NCBI RefSeq assembly: GCF_023716865.1
Contig: NZ_CP092417.1
Span: forward strand, 4,008,001 to 4,072,000
DNA length: 64,000 bases
Reading direction: 5' to 3'
DNA from: Endozoicomonas sp. SCSIO W0465
GTDB taxonomy: Bacteria; Pseudomonadota; Gammaproteobacteria; Pseudomonadales; Endozoicomonadaceae
In this document: positions 47,447-57,736 of the stretch, one piece after another
Layout of the letters: every line of letters begins with the position of its first letter
Position numbering within the stretch: position 1 is the stretch's first letter
The notes under the pieces: model-generated
Told to the model about the DNA's origin: nothing
The model's input: only the letters and a program-made list of their open reading frames with translations
Database searches by the model: none
Position numbers and translations under genes: made by a program

Positions 47447-47469
47447 AATGGAAGGAAGCAAACGGTGGG

Positions 47470-48213
47470 TTACTGCGCCAGATCAATCTGCATAAAGGTA
47501 CTCAGACCGGAGCCCTCAATGGTACTGTCTGCCAGTACATCCAGTTCCAGTGCGATAGCGGCAAAATCGTCTGAAATAAAATCAAGGTTCTGGACAGGGG
47601 AGAACTTTACCCGATGCACCCGGATATTAAACGGCTTGCCATCCTGCGCATCGTTGAGCCCTTCCATAAACAGGACAAACTCTTTGCCCGATTCAATCAG
47701 GGCCTGAACCATATTGGTGGCCAGTGGGGTATAGCTCACTTTCACCCCCAGGTTATCAATGCCACCACCGCCAATGACTTTGATACCGGACTTGGTCAAT
47801 TCATAATCATCCCCGCCAGTCAGGACGGTATCCAGACTGTCTTTAACCGTAACCGACTGCGACAGATCGGGAAGCTTGTCAAACGGGATAAGCTCGTCAG
47901 CAACGCCAAAGCTGGTATGAAGTTCATCTGTGACCACAGTCGTTGAACCGGCTGCCACAGAACCACGCAACGCCATGGACAAGTTGGCAGCGGTAAAGTC
48001 GTGTGCGGTCAGGCTGGCCGAGATAGAGGATATCCGACTGATGGTGTTGCGATTACCACCACCACCGAGATAGTTTTTCAGCTCCTTTTTATCTTCCTCG
48101 AAACTGAATTGAAACTGGCTGACGTTGCCAACCGGCAGCAGGGGCGCGGAATCATCAGCAGGTTTGATGTAGATGCTTCCGGCACCAATAAAACTACGAT
48201 CCATCGTAGACAT
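47470..48213 (-). CDS. Major tail tube protein (gpV-like)
   Basis: A 247-residue protein placed directly before the tape measure gene, where siphophages encode the tail tube. It opens MSTMDRSFIGAGSIYIKPADDSAPLLPVGNVSQFQFSFEEDKKELKNYLGGGGN, the 'G.G.iy' and 'gnvs' beta strands typical of tube subunits, and ends with FSPVQNLDFISDDFAAIALELDVLADSTI. Intact. The missing tail chaperone genes (G/GT) normally found after it are discussed under findings. Confidence 0.82.
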   Translation of the reverse strand: MSTMDRSFIGAGSIYIKPADDSAPLLPVGNVSQFQFSFEEDKKELKNYLGGGGNRNTISRISSISASLTAHDFTAANLSMALRGSVAAGSTTVVTDELHTSFGVADELIPFDKLPDLSQSVTVKDSLDTVLTGGDDYELTKSGIKVIGGGGIDNLGVKVSYTPLATNMVQALIESGKEFVLFMEGLNDAQDGKPFNIRVHRVKFSPVQNLDFISDDFAAIALELDVLADSTIEGSGLSTFMQIDLAQ

Positions 48214-48241
48214 GGTTTATCTCCTTATCAGGAAGGTGGGG

Positions 48242-48652
48242 TTAAAGAATGACTTCGATCTGCAGTTGCAGGTCAGCAAACGACAAGTGGGCATTACTTG
48301 GGGCAATATCGAACTGGGTTTCACTGAAGCTGATATGTCGGGCTTCCGGGGTGAAGCGTTGACCAGTAGTAAATAACGCCCGAATGGAGCGGGTTAAGTC
48401 CAACAGGGTGTAAGTGGTGTCTTTATTGGTTTTGGCCACGGCACTGATATTAAACGTCATCCGGTACTTTGCCCGTTGGCTCTGGCGTTGATCTTCATTA
48501 ATGGATTCCAGCTGCACCAGGATGGCGGGAAGGTCTAAATCCTGTTCCTGGCCGGTGGCTGAATAGCCAAGGAGCGTGTTTTCAGAAACCTGCTTCAGAT
48601 GTTCCACCAAGCTCTCAATAATCTGTCGTTCAGGATTCGATGTTGAAGGCAT
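48242..48652 (-). CDS. Tail terminator-like protein (gpU-like)
   Basis: A 136-residue protein; I choose the ATG at 48652 (MPSTSNPERQIIESLVEHLKQV) rather than the longer open frame, because upstream codons overlap the preceding gene and do not look coding. The pattern of an N-terminal helix, VQLESINEDQRQSQRAKYRMTFNISAVAKTNKDTTYTLLDLTRSIRALF and ISFSETQFDIAPSNAHLSFADLQLQIEVIL matches tail terminator proteins that cap the tail and join it to the head. It overlaps the upstream gene by 23 nt, which points to tight coupling. Confidence 0.72.
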   Translation of the reverse strand: MPSTSNPERQIIESLVEHLKQVSENTLLGYSATGQEQDLDLPAILVQLESINEDQRQSQRAKYRMTFNISAVAKTNKDTTYTLLDLTRSIRALFTTGQRFTPEARHISFSETQFDIAPSNAHLSFADLQLQIEVIL

Positions 48653-49223
48653 AGTTGAGTTCCTGGTGGAGCAGATCGGTAAACCGTTGCACCAGTAGAG
48701 GGCTGACTTTTTCCAGTGAGGTTTCGGCTTTCCTATCGATCCGGACGGTTTTCTTTTCCAGCGGCAAACCCATCCACATCCACCGGCCTGAGCGTTTGGA
48801 CTGTTGGTAACGGTGTTGCCAGTTATCCTTTCGCTCAAAGATCAGTTCCCGGGAAGCATTGACCGGCTGCATCAAAAAACTTTTTTCCCAAAAACTGTGG
48901 CTGCCTACCCGGACACCTCGCCGGGTTTGTTTTGGGTTACCTAGGCGATGGGCACCTACTTCATTAATGCCAATCCAGATGGTCAGGTAACGCTCTTTTC
49001 TGCCGTAGCTTTTATTGAGCCTTACCCGAATCCGGTTCAGTTCTTTCAGTACCTTTTGGGAGACTTTCATGCGTCGGGACATATCACGCAGCACTTGCCG
49101 TTCAGCCCAGCGGCTCAGTTTGGACAGGGTTCTTTGAATGGCTTGTTCTGTTTTTTCCGGGGACTGTTTGAACAGGGCGGTGAGTTCTTCAATATCGCCG
49201 CTGACTTCCTGTTCAATGAGCAT
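48630..49223 (-). CDS. Minor tail / tail completion protein (gpZ-like)
   Basis: A 197-residue basic protein opening MLIEQEVSGDIEELTALFKQSPEKTEQAIQRTLSKLSRWAERQVLRDMSRRM, followed by KVSQKVLKELNRIRVRLN and IWIGINEVGAHRLGN, the layout of lambda-type gpZ tail completion proteins. It overlaps the upstream gene by 11 nt and the downstream one by 23 nt. Intact. Confidence 0.75.
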   Translation of the reverse strand: MLIEQEVSGDIEELTALFKQSPEKTEQAIQRTLSKLSRWAERQVLRDMSRRMKVSQKVLKELNRIRVRLNKSYGRKERYLTIWIGINEVGAHRLGNPKQTRRGVRVGSHSFWEKSFLMQPVNASRELIFERKDNWQHRYQQSKRSGRWMWMGLPLEKKTVRIDRKAETSLEKVSPLLVQRFTDLLHQELNYAFNIES

Positions 49224-49506
49224 AGATATTCCATTTGGCTAAGTAGCCATCGTCTTTCAGTTTTCGGTCCACTTCATAAACCTGACCGTTGGCCAATACG
49301 GTATCGCCACGCTTCAGCCAGATGGCACTATCCACAGAGAGAACGGTGAATTCACCCTGAACAGCCTCATATTTGCCAAGTTCCACCAGTTCTTTATTGA
49401 TGATTCCCAGGGTTTCCAGCGATGACTGATCCGAAAACGTCAGTAAAACCGACTGCCCAAAGGTTGAAAGAATGGTGTGATCCATCACTTTGAAAGCTTC
49501 ATCCAT
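49213..49506 (-). CDS. Head-tail connector protein (gpFII-like)
   Basis: A 97-residue protein starting MDEAFKVMDHTILSTFGQSVLLTFSDQ, with a beta-rich remainder (GDTVLANGQVYEVDRKLKDDGYLAKWNI). Its place between capsid and tail completion genes and its size match head-tail joining proteins of the gpFII type. Family assignment is by position and general pattern. Confidence 0.62.
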   Translation of the reverse strand: MDEAFKVMDHTILSTFGQSVLLTFSDQSSLETLGIINKELVELGKYEAVQGEFTVLSVDSAIWLKRGDTVLANGQVYEVDRKLKDDGYLAKWNIYAH

Positions 49507-49732
49507 TGGAGCAGTCTCCTTGCTTGTGGGTTAGCTCATGGTCAGTTTAATCACTGCCCGTGGTCGTAGGTTGATTGGCAGTGGATTCGACTGGGTATGA
49601 ACAATCACACCCTTCTCAAAATCCATCACCTTCTGCTTGGCATAGCGTGGCAGGCCGATGGTGTTCACCGTTTCCACAAAATCTGCCGGCGCAAACCAGG
49701 TCTTGAAGATATCCGCACCGGTTGGGTAGAGA

Positions 49733-51340
49733 GTAACTGTTCAGCACCCCCACATAAATCTGGAATTTTCTGATTTTTATACCATCCTCTTAAGCACCAT
49801 TTTTCCACAATATTCGCCAGCATGATTCCAGAACTACCCGCAACTATGTCGGCTGAGATTCTCTTGAAAGAGAATGCAGAGCTGCGGATGAGAGTTGCCT
49901 GTCTGGAAGAGCGATGTCGAGAATTGGAAGAAAAGGTTGGCAAGAACAGTCAAAACAGCAGCAAGCCGCCATCGTCTGATGGTTATCAAAAACCTTGTAA
50001 AAACAGTAATTCTCCAGATCATTCTGACGACCTTTCCGCAGATAAAGGTACCGATCCATCGGATGAAAAACCCAATCCTAAAAGTCTGAGACAGTCTTCT
50101 GGTAATAAAGCCGGTGGAAAGAAAGGGCATCAGGGCACTTGTCTTAAACAGGTCGATATCCCTGACTATATTGAGTACCTTCCGGTTAAAGAATGCAATA
50201 AATGTCAGGCGTCTCTTCTTGATAGTGAGCCGGTCAAATATATTGAACGACAGGTGTTTGAACCAGGGAGACCGGGTGAATTTGAAGTAACGGCCCATAG
50301 AGCTGAAGTAAAAATCTGCACTTGTGGTTGTCGGAATCAGGCTGAATTCCCGGAAGGTGTTACCGCTGCCGCACAATATGGCTCAGCCACACAGGCTATG
50401 GCCGTCTATCTTAACCAATACCATTTCCTGCCTTTTAAGCGCGTGTCAGAGTATTTTAATACTCTCTATAAAATGAGTGTAAGTGCAGGCACTGTCGCCA
50501 ATTTTGTGGCCAGAACCTATGAAAATCTGGCTTCTACTGAAGAGGTTATTCGTGACGCCTTGCGGGAATCGTCTGTTGCCGGAGCCGATGAAACGGGTAT
50601 GCGGGCCGAGGGCTCTTTGCACTGGCTACACGTTATGCGGGATGAACAATGGACGCTCTACTACTTGTCTGAAAAGCGAGGTCGTGAGGCCATGGACACG
50701 ATGGGCATACTGCTAACATTTGCAGGCGTTCTGGTTCATGATCATTGGAAATCCTATTTTGCATATGCGGCAACTCACGTACTTTGCAATGCCCATCACC
50801 TGAGGGAGCTTTTGGGTGTTGTTGATAGGGACAGCAATCAACTGGCGTTGCGATTGATGAAGCTACTGAGGCTTTCCTGGCATTACTGCAAGGGCTTTAA
50901 GACCATAGGTATGCTACAGATGCCAAGTGTTGTCTGTGAACGAATCGAGAAGATTTATGACCGGTTGCTTCAGCGGGCTCTAATGAAAGAAGTCGTCTAT
51001 ATGGAGAAGCAACGAGAGGAGCTTAAGCGCAAGAAAGTCAAGAATACTAAAGCTTACAATCTCTTCAAACGACTCACTGAGTTCAAGGCTGAGACACTGC
51101 GCTTCATGTCAGATTTTACCATTCCCTTCGATAACAATGGCAGTGAGCGGGATGTTCGAATGGCCAAGTTAAAGCAGAAAATCTCAGGCTGCTTCAGGAG
51201 TGCAGACGGTGGTTCTATGTTTGCACGGATTCGCAGCTATTTGTCGTCTGCCAGAAAACAGGGAATGGACATATATCAATCACTTCATAGAGCTGTTCGG
51301 AATTACTGTAATATGCCTTTGCTCAGTGCTGAATAGTTAC
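49733..51340 (+). mobile_element. IS66-family (ISBst12-type) insertion sequence, copy 2
   Basis: 1608 bp, inverted relative to copy 1. Duplication GGTAGAGA at 49725-49732 and 51341-51348. Same terminal sequences as copy 1. Confidence 0.92.
49822..51336 (+). CDS. IS66-family transposase (ISBst12 type), copy 2
   Basis: Same 504-residue protein as copy 1, intact, with ADETGMR, HDHWKSYF and NNGSERDVRMAK motifs. Confidence 0.9.
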   Translation: MIPELPATMSAEILLKENAELRMRVACLEERCRELEEKVGKNSQNSSKPPSSDGYQKPCKNSNSPDHSDDLSADKGTDPSDEKPNPKSLRQSSGNKAGGKKGHQGTCLKQVDIPDYIEYLPVKECNKCQASLLDSEPVKYIERQVFEPGRPGEFEVTAHRAEVKICTCGCRNQAEFPEGVTAAAQYGSATQAMAVYLNQYHFLPFKRVSEYFNTLYKMSVSAGTVANFVARTYENLASTEEVIRDALRESSVAGADETGMRAEGSLHWLHVMRDEQWTLYYLSEKRGREAMDTMGILLTFAGVLVHDHWKSYFAYAATHVLCNAHHLRELLGVVDRDSNQLALRLMKLLRLSWHYCKGFKTIGMLQMPSVVCERIEKIYDRLLQRALMKEVVYMEKQREELKRKKVKNTKAYNLFKRLTEFKAETLRFMSDFTIPFDNNGSERDVRMAKLKQKISGCFRSADGGSMFARIRSYLSSARKQGMDIYQSLHRAVRNYCNMPLLSAE

Positions 51341-52200
51341 GGTAGAGATAAGCCTCATTGGCGGCAACAAAGTCATTGCCGCCCACTGAGCCCCGGTACT
51401 CTTCCCAATCAATATCCGCAAAACGGAACCGGCCCTTGGGATCGGTACGCAGGGCTTCGCCATCCTGCCAACGCTGGTAGGCTTCTTTTACTGACTTGTG
51501 GCCGACCAGCCCATCAAAGAAGTCGGAGCCACAAAACGCATGGAGACCGCTGTAAGGCAATGCACCGAGCGCATCATCCACCAGACGACGGGCTTTGACG
51601 CCCTGGGCACGAACGTCAGTGGTCGTGCTGCTGAACTTGAAGTCATGGGTTTGCTGGGTGACACCAAACTCATCAAACAGGTTGTAGAGTATGGTGCTGC
51701 CATCGCCATCCAGAATTTCACCCTTGAGCGCCCCCATGCGCAGAAATTCCAGCGTCACTTCATGGTTGGCATTCATCTTCTGCAGTCGCTGGTTTACTAC
51801 CGCCTGTACTCCCTGCATGGCATCCTCACTGCCGAACTGACGGACATTCTGCACTTCTGCTGCAAGAATGGTGCTGTCATGGGGAATATGGGGCACCACA
51901 AAGCTGCGCAACTGACGTTTATCGCCAATGGCCTGAGTGGCGGGTGCGCCACGCTCGGTAGAGGGTAGCAAGCGAAGCTCGCCATTAATGCTTTCCACCA
52001 CGACGGTTGTGGTATTGATACCGCTCTCCTGAAAGAGTCCCAGTTGCCCAAGACGACCAGGCTTGTAGTCCATCTCATTGATGGTGGCGGTCAGACTGGT
52101 AAGGCTGAACGCATCGTCATTAAAAATATCCAGCATGTTATCGCTCCTTGATAACGGAAGTTTGTTAAGAGTGAGTTACAGAGGTAAAAATCAGGCAGGG

Positions 52201-52572
52201 TTATTCACTGCGCAGGATAATATCCATCCCGGCCAGTTGATCTACAGCAGTGGCCTTTTGCTCATCGGTGATCCCGGCAGGCCAGATCAGCAGACTGTCC
52301 ACCACTTCTGCCAGACGGGCGATAATCACACCGTCACCACCAGAGGCATCGGTCACCTTGCCAGCGTAGAGAATGCCTGCTGCGGTTTCAGTGCCATCAG
52401 AAGCACCTGGATCAAGGGGCTTGAATGCTCCGGTCGCCGATTCTTTGCCGACCACGGTGCCAGGCTCCATGATCAGGTTCGCAGCGAATGGTACCTGCTC
52501 ACGGCTGATGCTGTTATTGCCTTCAGACACCAGAAATTCACCGGTATAGACCGATTCCGTTTTTACACTCAT
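52201..52572 (-). CDS. Head decoration protein (gpD-like)
   Basis: A 123-residue protein directly before the capsid gene. MSVKTESVYTGEFLVSEGNNSISREQVPFAANLIMEPGTVVGK is the pattern of lambda gpD-type decoration proteins (glycine/valine-rich beta strands with 'l.aGtVlg'), and it continues through DGTETAAGILYAGKVTDASGGD to VDQLAGMDIILR. It stabilises expanded capsids by trimer binding at threefold sites. Intact. Confidence 0.85.
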   Translation of the reverse strand: MSVKTESVYTGEFLVSEGNNSISREQVPFAANLIMEPGTVVGKESATGAFKPLDPGASDGTETAAGILYAGKVTDASGGDGVIIARLAEVVDSLLIWPAGITDEQKATAVDQLAGMDIILRSE

Positions 52573-53014
52573 GGGTAAAGTCCTTTTGGTTGGAGGATAT
52601 TAGACAGGGGTTAAGTGCGGTTACGCCGACTGTAAATTGCCTGCGTATCTATGGCAGAAGTGGTGGGTTTCAGGCCTTGCTGTTTGGGCGTCAGGGCATT
52701 GTTGATGGTTTCATCTTCGGAAGTCAGCAGTGCCAGAAGACTGTTTTGCACCTCAGATACCGAACAGTCGTCTTTTATAAAATCCGCTGCCTTATCCGGG
52801 AAGCCTGCTGTCTGGCAAAGGTTCTTAATCTGGTCATAGCTGGCGAGTCGAGCCTTGACCTCATCTTCCGACAGTGCCGCTTTAAGAATTGTAGCGGTTT
52901 TTTCCGCATAACCAGCCTGACGACAAAGATCAGCAATAGCCACAGAATCAATTTGAGGTTGCGGCTCCATCGTCTGATTCTGTGGCGGAGTTGGCTCTGC
53001 CGGGTTTTTAGCTT

Positions 53015-54715
53015 GTTCTCGTCCAAAAACACAACCAATTGAAAACTGTAGATTTTATCCTGAAAAATTAAGTGGAGCCCTACTGCTATCTGGCGACTAA
53101 ACTTCCCAAGAGCAAGAAACATAAGGGATTGCCAAAAACAGAGGACTCCAAATGCGCAAAAAACGCAACCCGCAGTGTAGTATGGAACTCCATTACGTAC
53201 CTCATGAAATCTGCTCCCAGCTTTCCGGTATCTCGCAATGGCTTGACGCCCATCCACAGTTCAATGACTGGATTTATGAGGACTTAAGTTCTGGTGATAA
53301 ACAGAACACTGGGCGGAACGGACTATCAGCAGAATCCGTTCTTCGTGCGGCACTCCTGAAACAGTATTTGAATTGTGATTATGACTACTTGTCGTTTGTT
53401 TTGATGGACTCCATGCTCTTTCGAGACTTTTGTCGCCTCGAACCAAACCAGCGCCCCAGTCGCTCCAGTTTGCATGGGCTCATCAGCCTTCTTACTGCAT
53501 CTACATGGGAACGGATTAATAACTGTCAGCTAATGACCGCTAAAGATCAGGGTATTGAAAAAGGGCGCACTGTGGCTATTGACAGCACAGTCACCGAATC
53601 GGATATCAAACCTCCTTGCGACAGTGATCTTTTAGCCAGTTCCGTTAAAGAAATTTGTCGGCTGCTGGAACGGGGACAAACACTGACAGCGACACCGCTT
53701 TATGAATATACCCATCACAACCGAGCCGTAAAAGATGCGGCCAGAAAATGCATCTACGCTGGCAAAGAAGAGCGGCATCAGCATTATAAAAAACTGCTGC
53801 AGTTGACCCGAAAATCCCGGAAGGTACTTATCGAAGCTACTGTCACGCTAGCAAACGCCCGTCAGCAGGGGCAGTGTCTCCTGGCTGATGATGCCGACAA
53901 GTGGCAGGCCGATGTGGATCACCTGTTACCCCTGGTGGATGCAATAGTCTCCCAGACAGAGCGCAGGGTCTTTAAGGGTGAAAAGGTGCCAGCCCAGGAA
54001 AAAGTGGTTAGCCTGTATGAACCCCATACGGATATCATCGTAAAAGACAGGCGGCAAGTACAGTATGGCCATAAACTGAACCTGGTTCAGGGAAAAAGTC
54101 GATTGATCCTGGACCTGGTTATTGAGGAAGGTAACCCAGCGGATTCGGACCAATTCATTCCGATGATGGAAAGACAAAAAGAAATTTATGGTCGTGTACC
54201 TCGCCAGACAAGCGGTGACGGCGGATACGCGTGTCGCGCTAATTTGGAAAAAGCCAAGGCCATGGGAATCAGCGATGTAGCTTTTAATAAGAAGCGCGGA
54301 CTTGAAGTCGAAGAGATGACTAAAAGTCAGTATGTGTATAAAACGCTCTTTCGCTTCCGGGCAGGTATTGAAGCGGGAATTTCGTGGCTAAAGAGATGTT
54401 TTGGGCTATCACGTTGCCACTGCAAGGGTTCTGAGCGTTTTGATTCTCATTGCTGGTTATCGGTGGTCTGTTACAACCTGGTGATTCTGGCCAGACACCC
54501 GGCACCATCCTGATAGCCACCTCCACGCTACATGAAAGTACCTTTCCAGCATGGTGGGAGGATGTTTTCTGCCTGCTTTTCGCGTTTTTCTCCAATATCC
54601 GTCCCAGATTAGAGAAAAAAAGGGAAGAGTTTTTGCGGCTCTCTGGAATTTCAGGAAATATCAAAACGCACGTACAATCTAATTATGATTGCCTGATGCG
54701 TTTTTGGACGAGAAC
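53015..54715 (+). mobile_element. ISNCY-type insertion sequence, copy 2
   Basis: 1701 bp, same orientation as copies 1 and 3. Duplication TAGCTT at 53009-53014 and 54716-54721. Confidence 0.88.
53152..54513 (+). CDS. ISNCY-type DDE transposase, copy 2
   Basis: Same 453-residue intact protein as copy 1 (IDSTVTESD, DGGYACRAN, FRAGIEAGISWLKRC). Sits inside the protease gene on the opposite strand. Confidence 0.85.
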   Translation: MRKKRNPQCSMELHYVPHEICSQLSGISQWLDAHPQFNDWIYEDLSSGDKQNTGRNGLSAESVLRAALLKQYLNCDYDYLSFVLMDSMLFRDFCRLEPNQRPSRSSLHGLISLLTASTWERINNCQLMTAKDQGIEKGRTVAIDSTVTESDIKPPCDSDLLASSVKEICRLLERGQTLTATPLYEYTHHNRAVKDAARKCIYAGKEERHQHYKKLLQLTRKSRKVLIEATVTLANARQQGQCLLADDADKWQADVDHLLPLVDAIVSQTERRVFKGEKVPAQEKVVSLYEPHTDIIVKDRRQVQYGHKLNLVQGKSRLILDLVIEEGNPADSDQFIPMMERQKEIYGRVPRQTSGDGGYACRANLEKAKAMGISDVAFNKKRGLEVEEMTKSQYVYKTLFRFRAGIEAGISWLKRCFGLSRCHCKGSERFDSHCWLSVVCYNLVILARHPAPS

Positions 54716-55317
54716 TAGCTTGCTCAATACGTCCATAGCCATCCGGTGTATTACGAAACATGGAGAGATCAAAGCGGGCAGCGGCCTTCACCGGTTCATC
54801 AATCTGATCCACCAGGCCCATGTCCAGGGCTTCTTTGGCGGTGAACCAGGATTCAGACTCCATCAGCGCCTTCAGTTCCTCAAGGCTCTTGCCGGTTCTG
54901 GCGGTGTACGACACAGCAATACTGTCCGCGATCTTATCCATAATATCGGCGGTTTTGCGCATGGCTTCGGCATCGCCCTGGGCCCAGCCATAGGGGTTAT
55001 GGATCATCATCATGGCGTTTTCAGCGATGGTGACCGTATCGCCCGCCATGGCAATGACGCTGGCAATGCTGGCCGCCAGCCCTTCGATGGTGACATGGAT
55101 ATTGGCTTTATGCAGACGCAGGGCGTTATAGATGGCGATGCCTTCAAACACCATGCCACCCCGGCTGTTCAGGCGAACATTGATCTCTGAGGCATCCAGA
55201 TTACGAATTTGATCCACTACACTCTGTGCCGAAACGCCGTACCAGTCATCAATATCATCAAAGATAAACAGCTCTGGTGTCTGGTTGGCTACATTTTTAA
55301 AGGTGTACCACTGTCGG

Positions 55318-56787
55318 TTATGACTCATTCCTGTCATCCTTTGCTGGTTGATTGGTAGATTTGCTGTTTGCCGGATCACGGCCATCGCTGTCGTATCTCA
55401 GTGAGTGGCTATCTGCCCGGCGATTATCGGCGGCAATCTCACCATCCATCTGCTCGCTGTCATAACCCAGTTCGCTGACTACTTCAGATCGCGATTTAAA
55501 TCCGCTTCTGACTGCCATTTTCTGAGCCTGCATATCCTGAACCGGATGCATATAGGGCCAGCCGTGGGCGATCCACTTTACCCGGCGATAGGCTCTTGGT
55601 TGATTGCCATAGTCCGGAATAGCTACCGAGCCATTCAGCACCGCCATATCCAGCCAGCGGTTCCAGACCGGCCGACAGAACTGAAAGATAATCTGGTTAT
55701 GCTGAATCTGCTGAATGCGGCGACGGAACTCATTGATGATCAGACGCAGTGCCCGGTCACTGACGCCAGCCATATCACCCGACAGCAATTCATAAGGCAG
55801 GCCAATCCCGGCAGCAATGGCCATCAGCTGCTGCTTCATAAAATTGGGATAGTCTGCGGCAGTACCCGGTGGGTTATTGAACTCCACCTCTTCACCCGGT
55901 GCCAGCTCCTGCATGGTTCCTGGTTCCATCGCCACCATGGGTAGACCATTGTCGCCAAACACCAGTGGCTTGCCGGTCAAAGGATCAATAGGGTCTTGCT
56001 CTGGCGATGGCTTTTTAATAAAGCCGGTAAACAGGTTGGCGATTTCCTGCCGTAATAGCGTGGCATCATCAAACTTATCCAGGTGATAGAGCCTGACTAA
56101 TACCTGAGTCAGTAATGGCTGGCCGCGCAACTGACCGGGTCGCAGGGCTTCAAATATATGCAGAACATTGTCGGCCTTCACCCGCACCAGTCTGGTGCTG
56201 TCAAAAGCAAACTCGGCGGGATGCTCCCGGTGAAAATAATAGGCGACCCGCTTGCCCAGCTTGTTAAACTCAATCCCGGCCTTAATCACATGGCCATTAT
56301 CCAGTGTCTCGTTATAACTGATGGGGACAAACTCGGATTCCAGCACCTGCAGTTGCAGGGGAACGGTTAGGCCATCTTCCAGTCTGCGGGGACGAAGCCT
56401 GACAAAGCACTCGCCACCTTCAAACATGGCACGGGTAATCAGCGATTGCTGACCGGTGAAACTCAGTAAGCCATCAGCGTCTGATTCATCCGACCATTGC
56501 AGAAACAGGTTTTGCAGCTGCTCCCGTAAACCATCGACGTCCACCAGTGACTTTGGGGTAATGCCACGACCAATCACATTACTGACCAGCTTTTCCAGAC
56601 CACTGCTGGCCCAGGGATCATTGCGGATAGCTGCCCGGGAACGGTTTATCAGTTTGGACAAATCAGCAGTGAGTGCGGTATTCGGGGAAAGTCCTGGTGC
56701 GTACCAGCTTTTGGTTCGTCGCCCTATACCGGCAGCGGTATAGGCTGAGTTTTTGAAACGACGAAACAGGTTGGTGAGCAATCCCAT
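55318..56787 (-). CDS. Portal protein (lambda gpB family)
   Basis: A 489-residue intact protein starting at ATG 56787 (MGLLTNLFRRFKN); a TTG two codons upstream is less likely. Portal hallmarks: NDPWASSGLEKLVSNVIGRGITPKS, QWSDESDADGLLSFTGQQSLITRAMFEGGECFVRLRPR, VLHIFEALRPGQLRGQPLLTQVL and LPYELLSGDMAGVSDRALRLIINEFRR, all of the gpB (PF05136) type. Twelve copies would form the DNA entry ring at one capsid vertex. It ends overlapping the protease start. One of the few structural genes not hit by an insertion. Confidence 0.93.
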   Translation of the reverse strand: MGLLTNLFRRFKNSAYTAAGIGRRTKSWYAPGLSPNTALTADLSKLINRSRAAIRNDPWASSGLEKLVSNVIGRGITPKSLVDVDGLREQLQNLFLQWSDESDADGLLSFTGQQSLITRAMFEGGECFVRLRPRRLEDGLTVPLQLQVLESEFVPISYNETLDNGHVIKAGIEFNKLGKRVAYYFHREHPAEFAFDSTRLVRVKADNVLHIFEALRPGQLRGQPLLTQVLVRLYHLDKFDDATLLRQEIANLFTGFIKKPSPEQDPIDPLTGKPLVFGDNGLPMVAMEPGTMQELAPGEEVEFNNPPGTAADYPNFMKQQLMAIAAGIGLPYELLSGDMAGVSDRALRLIINEFRRRIQQIQHNQIIFQFCRPVWNRWLDMAVLNGSVAIPDYGNQPRAYRRVKWIAHGWPYMHPVQDMQAQKMAVRSGFKSRSEVVSELGYDSEQMDGEIAADNRRADSHSLRYDSDGRDPANSKSTNQPAKDDRNES

Positions 56788-56789
56788 GC

Positions 56790-56990
56790 TCAAACTCCCT
56801 TGGATGAATAGATGCCATACTGCTTCGGGCGTTTCTGCTGTTTGACCAATTCACGCTCAATGGCCTGCAACCGCCTTTCCATCTCAGCAAAGCTGCTGTA
56901 CTCCACCCGTCGACCTTCAAATTCCACAGTGCGGGTCTCACGCAGCAGCACTGCCCGTTTCAGAGCCTGGTATTCTGTCTCGGTAATCAT
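56790..56990 (-). CDS. Head-tail joining protein gpW
   Basis: A 66-residue protein, MITETEYQALKRAVLLRETRTVEFEGRRVEYSSFAEMERRLQAIE, very close in size and pattern to lambda gpW (68 aa), with the GRRVEYS strand and the second helix. It lies between the terminase and portal genes, its usual place, five bases after TerL and two before the portal. Confidence 0.88.
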   Translation of the reverse strand: MITETEYQALKRAVLLRETRTVEFEGRRVEYSSFAEMERRLQAIERELVKQQKRPKQYGIYSSKGV

Positions 56991-57736
56991 GGAGGTTATC
57001 TCTGAAGGTAAGAACTGCGGGATGAACGACGGAGTGTTTTTGGCTTGTTGCTGGTTTCTTCTAATTCAGGATCAGGCGTATCTTCTGGTGCCGGTCGGCC
57101 TTTGGCGAGTAGCTCCAGATTAATGCCCCGGTGCTGCTGAAGAATACGGATCGCGGCCAGTGAGTATACCCGGCAATCCAGTGCTTCATTCCGGCGGTTC
57201 TTGGCATCCCAGGTAAAGTAAGGCACACCGAGCCGGTATTTCTTGATCTTTTCTTCTGCGGTGGCCTGCTTGAAATAGCCTTCATCAAAGCAGTCCTTGA
57301 TTGGCCAGTGGCAGTAGCCTTGCCCGGGTTCCAAGACCCGGTAACGCTGATAAACCAACTCCTTGGCGGTATCGGTGCCAATCAGTGTCAGGTAGATCCC
57401 TTTCTTATTTTTGGTTTTGGGGAAGGTGGCGATAGGTTTACCAGCCTGAGAGGAACCCTTAACCGGAATCGCCCAATCGGCTCCCTGCTTACGACAGAAG
57501 GCATACACTTCATCGGTGTAGTGGCCACCAGAATCGATGCAGACCTGAGCCACATTCATTTTGGTGCCATCCTGACGGGTATAAGTTTTGTGGAGCATAT
57601 CGGCCAACGCATCCCAGATACCTTGTCGGGAGAGGTCTCCGTATAAACGGACATAATCAATAGACCAGCTTTCCTCTCCAGCTCCCCAGCCAGTTACTTC
57701 AAACTCAAAGCGGTCATCCTGGACATCACAACCAAC

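Larger units (their letters stand above)
49531..52136 (-). pseudogene. Major capsid protein (lambda gpE-type), split by an IS66-type element
   Basis: The start MLDIFNDDAFSLTSLTATINEMDYKPGRLGQLGLF is typical of the phage capsid E family. The frame runs to ...ANEAYLY at the IS. Removing 1608 bp plus one GGTAGAGA duplication continues it as PTGADIFKTWFAPADFVETVNTIGLPRYAKQKVMDFEKG, ending IKLTMS at a TAA (49531-49533), 329 residues in all, close to lambda gpE (341). The gene cannot give a full capsid subunit as it stands, so the prophage cannot form heads. Confidence 0.9.
52611..55328 (-). pseudogene. ClpP-like (S14) head maturation protease, split by an ISNCY-type element
   Basis: The start ATG 55328 (MSHNRQWYTFKN) overlaps the portal stop (ATGAGTCATAA). 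ClpP-like features: RGGMVFEGIAIYNAL, the active-site serine region GLAASIASVIAMAGD and the histidine MIHNPYGWAQGD. The frame is cut at RIEQA by the IS; removing it and one TAGCTT duplication continues as KNPAEPTPPQNQTMEPQPQ through a helical C-terminal part to SRRNRT at 52611, about 336 residues. The catalytic domain is upstream of the break, so a protease lacking its C-terminal scaffold-like part could still be made. Lambda has an S49-type enzyme here; the ClpP fold is a common alternative. Confidence 0.88.

Noticed and set aside
26372..51340. The two inverted IS66-type copies as ends of a 25-kb composite transposon
   Set aside because: Each copy has its own distinct 8-bp duplication (ACCGTTGC and GGTAGAGA), so they are independent insertions.
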